This document shows positions 7,901 to 11,458 of a stretch of DNA of 11,458 nt, piece after piece. Source of the DNA: Rhodoferax sp. (GTDB lineage: Bacteria > Pseudomonadota > Gammaproteobacteria > Burkholderiales > Burkholderiaceae_C). The translations under genes and the position numbers were made by a program. The first letter of the stretch is position 1. Each line of letters begins with the position of its first letter. The stretch spans positions 1-11,458 of the forward strand of contig JAUXQA010000075.1 in the NCBI GenBank assembly GCA_030683195.1, read 5' to 3'. The notes under the pieces are model-generated. The model searched no databases, was not told the DNA's origin, and saw only the letters and a program-made list of their open reading frames with translations.

Positions 7901-8508
7901 ACACCCGCATTGATGATGCGGTGGTTTCGACCCAGCAGCTCCGAACGCTCGTAGCCGCTGATTTCGCAAAATTTGTCATTCGCGTAGGTGATGCGCCCGG
8001 CCAGATCGGTGATGCTGACAATACCGTGCTGATCCAGAGCAAATTTTTGGTTAGCCAAGTCTGCCAAGGCTGCGTAGAGATCTCGCTGGCTCTCCTCGCG
8101 GTGTTTCACCAACACAGACATCAGCTGCGACAGGGACTCCAGGCTGTCTTCCTCCAATTCGGGAATTTCGTGGTCCAGCGTCTCGATCAACCCGTTGGCC
8201 GTGACCCGCAGGGAGTCGAGCGCTCGCGCGCGGCTGGCCAGTTCAGCGCGCATGCGGTCATTGGTGTGGGTCAACTCGACTGAACTCAGCTGCAAGCTAC
8301 GGGTCTTGAGGTCCAGGTCGCGGTCGCTTTGATCATAGGCCTCGCCAACCCGCGTCAGGAAGTCACCCAAACCTGACAACAAGCGGCCCACTTCAGGCGA
8401 AACGCCATCAGCGCGGCCCAGCAGAGTCAACTCGCCCAAGACACCCGGGAGTTTTTCGGGGTCTGTGCCGAGTAGTCGTTTAGCTTGGCGGGCAAGTAGC
8501 TTGTGCAT
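4960..8508 (-). CDS. Hybrid sensor histidine kinase, PAS(3)-HisKA-HATPase-REC-REC-Hpt
   Basis: This is a 1182-residue BarA-like phosphorelay kinase with no evident membrane segment, so it is probably cytoplasmic. Order: N-terminal helical region (1-155, with a probable coiled coil at about 56-110); PAS/PAC 1 at about 157-268; PAS-like 2 at about 278-398; PAS-like 3 at about 403-525; dimerisation domain with phospho-acceptor His552 in SHEIRTPMNG; ATPase domain with N-box Asn665/Asn669, DTGIGI (701-706) and GGTGLGLS (730-737); receiver 1 with Asp793-Asp794, Asp842 and Lys894; receiver 2 with Glu938-Asp939, Asp982 and Lys1034; Hpt domain with His1126 in HALKG. Every phosphotransfer residue is present. 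The gene starts 30 bp after the FIST gene stop and ends 4 bp before the HD-GYP gene, so the three form an operon. No strong Shine-Dalgarno sequence precedes the ATG. By analogy with NosP-associated kinases, FIST protein is the likely input partner and the HD-GYP regulator the output; this is inferred from gene order. Confidence 0.95.
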   Translation of the reverse strand: MHKLLARQAKRLLGTDPEKLPGVLGELTLLGRADGVSPEVGRLLSGLGDFLTRVGEAYDQSDRDLDLKTRSLQLSSVELTHTNDRMRAELASRARALDSLRVTANGLIETLDHEIPELEEDSLESLSQLMSVLVKHREESQRDLYAALADLANQKFALDQHGIVSITDLAGRITYANDKFCEISGYERSELLGRNHRIINAGVHPKAFFADLWAVILAGQVWHGEICNVTKKGRLYWVQATVVPLSDDKGVITQFIAIRTDITARKFMDAEIKAAEARLLRITNAVPGVVYQCEVSQGQTRYTFASGRLMEIRGLDRDALLADGSISARQILIEDRERCVQGVLNAAEKRESWSDDYRIAMPDGSLRWIRAEIRPEPDLSPEGATVFTGIWQDVSSLKDASSRLREVTANVPVAVYQLHLSRDGRQSIPFCSPAIGRICGVTHDEAMADAKAILARVHSLDQAALAAAFQQSIAHGEAVALDFRLIHKVTREPVWVHCELQPKVASDGGVLWNGYLADISESKRVSEELERAKLSAELANRAKSDFLANMSHEIRTPMNGVLGMTELALETELNDEQREYLNIVKSSADSLLTVINDILDFSKIEAGKLIVEHIPFNLGRTVGESLKALALRAHGKGLELVCDIAPEVPMALLGDPGRLRQIIINLVGNAIKFTEHGEIVLRVRIGADARGTNKVQFTVSDTGIGIATTKLGSIFEAFSQEDSSITRRYGGTGLGLSISARLVEALGGQMSVESELGRGSQFHFSMRLDRDAQTAEDYVDVMQFSDLRVLVVDDNEVNRMVLVRTLESFGAQAIEFESGVRALAWVHDAHQAGLDCDLILLDAHMPDLDGFELAAQLRAIPGCTETPLIMLSSAGLKGDAQRSREVGFDAYLSKPFTRQELLQVISRVFRGSATRPAELVTRHAIMDEQVSLDVLLVEDNVVNQKLAIALLNRWGHRVTVANDGQLALDALAQHRFDLVLMDMIMPVMDGLEATRLYRASERGPRTPIIAMTANAMPGDRADCLAAGMDDYISKPIETTELQRLLKQHMSGPVAGHPIFETMKMTEHLPPTSRQPGFDYDAALAASDQEVVEIIADVFIDQWPVDLTKLNQSLAAGDLKPVMHVAHALKGTLAMFGARPAVSIASVVEAQSGRGDAEGLAELVAEMVAEVEQLIAAMRRTMP

Positions 8509-8538
8509 GAAGCAAGGCAGTGAAATAAGGGGTAACGG

Positions 8539-9675
8539 TCAATGCTCGGTCAAATACGTGATGGTCATCGTCTGGTTGTGCAGCTTGCACACGGCATTTT
8601 CTGCGAAGGGGCTGATCTCGCCATTGGAGTAAAAGCCCGCCAACACAGCGCCTTGACCAAAAACATCACCAACGGCCTCTACCTCCTCGTCCACACGTCC
8701 GCCCATCACCAACTTGCGCCCAACACAACTCACCAGCAAAGCCAGGCCCTCACCCGGTGCGTCCAGCATGGCCTTGGCCGCCTGAGCGGCCGACTCAGCC
8801 CCGCCCACCAGGGCATCGGTACTGGCGTGCATCAGGCGCAAGTAGCCTTCGGGATCGATGTCACCCGCCAGCGTCAAGCTGCCGGCAGCCTCGTCCATAC
8901 CCAAAATTGTGCGAATCAAACCCAATTCAGTGTGGTCCTTACCCACCATGGCGAAGGGGAACAACAAGCCTGAGGCAGGCAAGTCTTTGGCATGGTCGCC
9001 CAGGTAGCGTCGGTAAACCTCCAGGGCGGGTGAACCATCGAGCTCAAACAACACATTGTTCTCGCACCGTGTCACCTTGCGGGCGGGACCAAAGGGAGAC
9101 CAACCACCAAAAGAGCCATGAGAAAAAATCAAGTTGTCGCCATACAGCCCCACGCACGCCAAGGTGTCCGTGTGGGCGCCGCTGGCATCAAGCACCCAAG
9201 TCTCCTTGAAGGCCGCGGCGTCGCCCGCCAGCCCACCGGTAATCAGCACAGCTGAGCCAAGCACGTCAGTCATTCCCGCGATCAACGCGCTGCCGTTGAT
9301 CGCGACACCCTGGCCAACGATCAGAACGGCTCGCAAGCCAGCCAAGGGCAATTGCCCGCCCAGACGCTGGCCCGCAGCAAACGAGTCGTCCATGCCCTGA
9401 AGCCGGGTGGACGAGGCAACCAAAGGGGTGCTCTCAAATCGGAGGGCGGTTACCACGCAAGTGCCATCAGTCACGCCCCGGGCAGAAATTTCACCCGCCG
9501 TGGAGCAGCCCAGGCGGATGGCCGATGGGAACAGGGAAGCCAGCGGCTCGCCCACACCCTGAAGCAGATCAACCGATCCGAAAACCAGCACCAGATTGGG
9601 GTCAAGGGCGCTCAATGACGCCAGGTCATGGGCAAGCTGATGGCAACTTTCAAGGACAACTTGGGCAACCTGCAT
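8539..9675 (-). CDS. FIST N/C domain sensor protein, NosP-like candidate
   Basis: This 378-residue soluble protein has the two-part FIST layout: FIST N at about 25-215 and FIST C at about 217-360. Recognisable landmarks are GCSTAGEI (56-63), GGLAGD (147-152), a SHGSFGGWSPFGP block (185-197) and the near-C-terminal GFYSNGEISP (347-356). FIST proteins are signal-input modules; a subset named NosP bind haem, sense nitric oxide and regulate a histidine kinase encoded next to them. Here the kinase gene follows after 30 bp, which supports a NosP-like role. Several histidines (His12, His16, His186, His228, His248) could be haem ligands, but I cannot assign one, and small-molecule sensing other than NO is possible. 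The ATG at 9673-9675 has GGAG about 9 bases upstream. The gene begins 50 bp after the matB-like stop, with no clear promoter in the gap. Confidence 0.92.
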   Translation of the reverse strand: MQVAQVVLESCHQLAHDLASLSALDPNLVLVFGSVDLLQGVGEPLASLFPSAIRLGCSTAGEISARGVTDGTCVVTALRFESTPLVASSTRLQGMDDSFAAGQRLGGQLPLAGLRAVLIVGQGVAINGSALIAGMTDVLGSAVLITGGLAGDAAAFKETWVLDASGAHTDTLACVGLYGDNLIFSHGSFGGWSPFGPARKVTRCENNVLFELDGSPALEVYRRYLGDHAKDLPASGLLFPFAMVGKDHTELGLIRTILGMDEAAGSLTLAGDIDPEGYLRLMHASTDALVGGAESAAQAAKAMLDAPGEGLALLVSCVGRKLVMGGRVDEEVEAVGDVFGQGAVLAGFYSNGEISPFAENAVCKLHNQTMTITYLTEH

Positions 9676-9725
9676 GGGACAACGCTCCTGGGTGTAACGA
9701 ATAATTCGCGCCCATCGTACAACGA

Positions 9726-11255
9726 CTATCCCGCAGCGTATTGGGCCCGAAGTATATTTTTTTGGACCTTACCCATGGTGTTGCGCGGCAGCGCATCCAC
9801 CACAAAGCACTGCTTGGGCACCTTGAAATTGGCCAGTCTGGACTTGAGGCTGGCGATGATCTGGCCCGGGTCCACCGTGGCACCCGGCTTGGCGATCACC
9901 ACCGCCACGCCCACCTCACCAAAGTCAGCGTGGGGAATGCCCACCACCGCGCTCTCGGCCACGCCGGGCAACTCGTTGATATAGCCCTCAATCTCTGCCG
10001 GATAGACGTTGTAGCCGCCGCTGATGATGAGGTCTTTGCTGCGGCCCACAATGGTCACGTAACCGCGCTCGTCGACCCGGCCCACGTCGCCCGTCTTGAA
10101 GAAACCATCATTCGTGAACTACTCGGCTGTCTTCTCGGGCATGCGCCAGTAACCCTTGAACACATTGGGGCCCTTGACCTGAATCCCCCCGATCTCGCCC
10201 ATGGGCAGTGATTGGCCCTCGTCATCCTGCACCCGCAAACTCACGCCGGGCAGCGGAAAACCCACCGTCCCGCCGCGCCGCTCGCCCTCAAGAGCCCGGT
10301 ACGGATTGGAGGTCAGCATGGCGGTTTCGCTCATGCCATAGCGCTCCAGAATGGTGTGGCCGGTGCGGGTCTGCCAGTCGGTGAAGGTCTCAATCAGCAA
10401 CGGCGCCGATCCGGCAATGAACAGGCGCATGTGGCGAGCAGCCTCCAGGGTCAACCCCGGTTCAGCCAGCAGACGCACGTAGAGCGTGGGCACGCCCATG
10501 AACACGGTGGCCTCGGGCATCTTTTTGAGAACCAGTTTGGGGTCGAACCTGGACAACCAGATCATCTTGCTGCCATTGAGCAGCGCCCCGTGAATGGCCA
10601 CAAACAGGCCATGCACGTGAAAAATGGGCAGCGCGTGAATCAGCACGTCATCGGGCTGCCAGCCCCAGTAATCTTTGAGCACCTGTGCATTGCTGAGCAT
10701 GTTGCCGTGGGTGAGCATGGCCCCCTTGGAGCGCCCGGTGGTGCCGCTGGTGTACAAAATGGCCGCCAGATCGTCGGCAGACCGGGGGGCCACCGTATGT
10801 TGATCGGAGCAGGTGGCAGAACGATCCAGCAGCGTGCCGGTGCGGTCGTCATTGAGCGTGAAGACGTACTGCGTGCCGGCCGTGAACGCAATTTTGCTGA
10901 CCCAACCGAAATTGGCACCCGAGCACACCACAACGGCAGGCTCGGCGTTACCAATGAAATACTCGATCTCGGCGCTTTGGTAGGCCGTGTTGAGCGGCAA
11001 AAACACATAACCCGCGCGCAAGGTGGCCAGGTACAGCACCATGGCTTCCACTGATTTTTCGACTTGCACAGCAATGCGGGCACCTTCGGGCAGGCCCAAC
11101 GAGGCCAGCAAGTTGGCCATCATGGCGGTGGCCCGCTCCAGGTCTTGCCAGGTGTAAGACAGGCCGTTATCGGTCTCGATGGCTTGAGCGTCCAGGTTGC
11201 TCGGGAACGCGGCACGCAGGGCCGCAAAGAGGTTGTCGTTGTGTAACGGTGTCAT
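9726..11255 (-). pseudogene. matB: Malonyl-CoA ligase (MatB-like acyl-CoA synthetase), interrupted by one in-frame TAG
   Basis: Members of this ANL-superfamily group join malonate to CoA using ATP. With codon 379 read as a residue the product is 509 aa, normal MatB length. Adenylation motif YTSGTTGRSKG is at 168-178, YGMSET at 306-311, TGD at 388-390, the hinge region GRSKDLIISGGYNVYP begins at 404, and the catalytic Lys496 is in MGKVQKN. The TAG (10119-10121) follows PEKTAE and precedes FTNDGFFKTGD; family members have an acidic residue here, so GAG to TAG is the simplest change. Truncation would remove the C-terminal domain and the catalytic lysine, leaving no full ligase. The normal terminator is also TAG (9726-9728). 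The ATG at 11255 fits family start (NLFAALRAAFP); no good Shine-Dalgarno site is visible. Substrate malonate is inferred from overall similarity (EKSVEAMVLYLATLRAGYVFLPLN), and another short dicarboxylate or acyl substrate cannot be excluded. Confidence 0.85.
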
Positions 11256-11301
11256 GTTTTGGGATCGCTTGTTCAATGGAGTCGTGCAGTGTTTCAAAAC
11301 G

Positions 11302-11388
11302 TCAAAAAGCAGGTTTTCGCTTATCCAGGAAAGCCTGGATACCCTCGCGGTGCTCCGCACTGTTGGCGTAGGCGTAAGGGTTTGGCAT
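11302..11388 (-). pseudogene. C-terminal remnant of an enoyl-CoA hydratase/isomerase
   Basis: Directly upstream of matB, the minus strand encodes AEHREGIQAFLDKRKPAF followed by TGA (11302-11304). The REGIQAFLDKRKPxF ending is the hallmark C-terminus of crotonase-family enoyl-CoA hydratases. Only about 28 codons look real: above 11388 the frame remains open to the window edge, but the residues no longer resemble the family, and that stretch overlaps a repeat-like element. I read this as the 3' end of a gene whose body was lost by deletion or rearrangement. The alternative is a divergent gene continuing beyond the window. Confidence 0.6.
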
Positions 11389-11394
11389 ACTTTT

Positions 11395-11450
11395 CACTAC
11401 TGTTTTATGATGTGAATAACCAATAGATACGCCGGCTAGAGGCTGATTTA
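11395..11450 (+). repeat. Second copy of intergenic repeat-like element
   Basis: GCCGGCTAGAGGC at 11431-11443 matches 12 of 13 bases of the minus-strand core at 3824-3836. In both copies the core is preceded by about 40 A/T-rich bases containing a CTATG/CTACTG plus TGTTTT-type segment and followed by a TG-rich ATTT/GTTT segment. The layout resembles dispersed intergenic elements ending in GCTAGAGGC that I recall from Comamonadaceae genomes; the family link is from memory and would need a search. Confidence 0.4.
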
Positions 11451-11458
11451 ACTCTCTA

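Noticed and set aside
7519..8283. Plus-strand open frame (254 codons) opposite the kinase PAS region
   Set aside because: Antisense shadow with no motif and no suitable ribosome binding site that would justify it over the kinase.
9676..9725. Possible promoter for the FIST operon in the 50-bp gap after matB
   Set aside because: A TTGTAC hexamer is present but no -10-like sequence occurs at 16-18 bp spacing, and no FNR-type dyad is visible.
10212..11054. Plus-strand open frame (280 codons) opposite the MatB-like gene
   Set aside because: Antisense to the conserved adenylation domain; composition (Gly, His, Gln rich) is that of a shadow frame and there is no family signature.
11256..11360. N-terminal extension of the MatB-like protein by 35 residues
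   Set aside because: It overlaps the conserved hydratase tail in another frame and is not family sequence; MatB proteins begin near NLFAALRAAFP, consistent with the ATG at 11255.
1..11458. CRISPR arrays, tRNA or rRNA genes, insertion sequence ends
   Set aside because: No regularly spaced repeats, no tRNA or rRNA signatures and no transposase motifs were seen on either strand.

Overview
The window looks like a chromosomal segment of a betaproteobacterium, most likely a member of the Comamonadaceae (Rhodoferax/Polaromonas-like). This rests on gene content (ccoI-ccoS-ccoN order, malonyl-CoA ligase style), the codon and base composition, FNR/Anr-type boxes of the form TTGAC-N4-ATCAA, and two diverged intergenic repeat elements carrying a GCCGGCTAGARGC core. 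The taxonomic call is inference. Nearly everything is on the minus strand; the only convincing plus-strand gene is a universal stress protein.

Right to left in transcription order on the minus strand: (i) 11302-11388, the last codons of an enoyl-CoA hydratase with no body, next to a repeat at the window edge; (ii) 9726-11255, a full-length malonyl-CoA ligase (matB-like) gene interrupted by one in-frame TAG; (iii) 8539-9675, a FIST-domain sensor protein; (iv) 4960-8508, a large soluble hybrid histidine kinase with three PAS-like regions, two receiver domains and an Hpt domain; (v) 3882-4955, a receiver/HD-GYP response regulator interrupted by two in-frame TAG codons five codons apart, exactly between the HD and GYP halves. 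Genes iii to v form an apparent operon of the kind known from NosP-type nitric oxide sensing: FIST sensor, associated hybrid kinase, c-di-GMP phosphodiesterase output.

A hairpin-rich repeat (3824-3882) separates that operon from the convergent usp gene (3375-3818, plus strand). Usp is divergent from ccoI, and an FNR box (3306-3319) sits between them at the class II distance from a plausible -10 on each side. ccoI (copper P-type ATPase) is followed 21 bp later by the 45-residue ccoS, whose stop codon lies inside a perfect 10-bp stem-loop. A second FNR box (729-742) then precedes ccoN, whose first 223 codons are inside the window. The left third is therefore an oxygen-regulated cbb3 oxidase assembly and structural locus; the right two thirds are signalling and a decaying acyl-CoA segment.

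The most unusual point is that the three premature stops are all TAG, all in frame, with no indels, in two otherwise intact genes. That may be recent pseudogenisation, sequencing or assembly error, or (least likely) amber read-through. There is no gene-free stretch longer than 300 bases.
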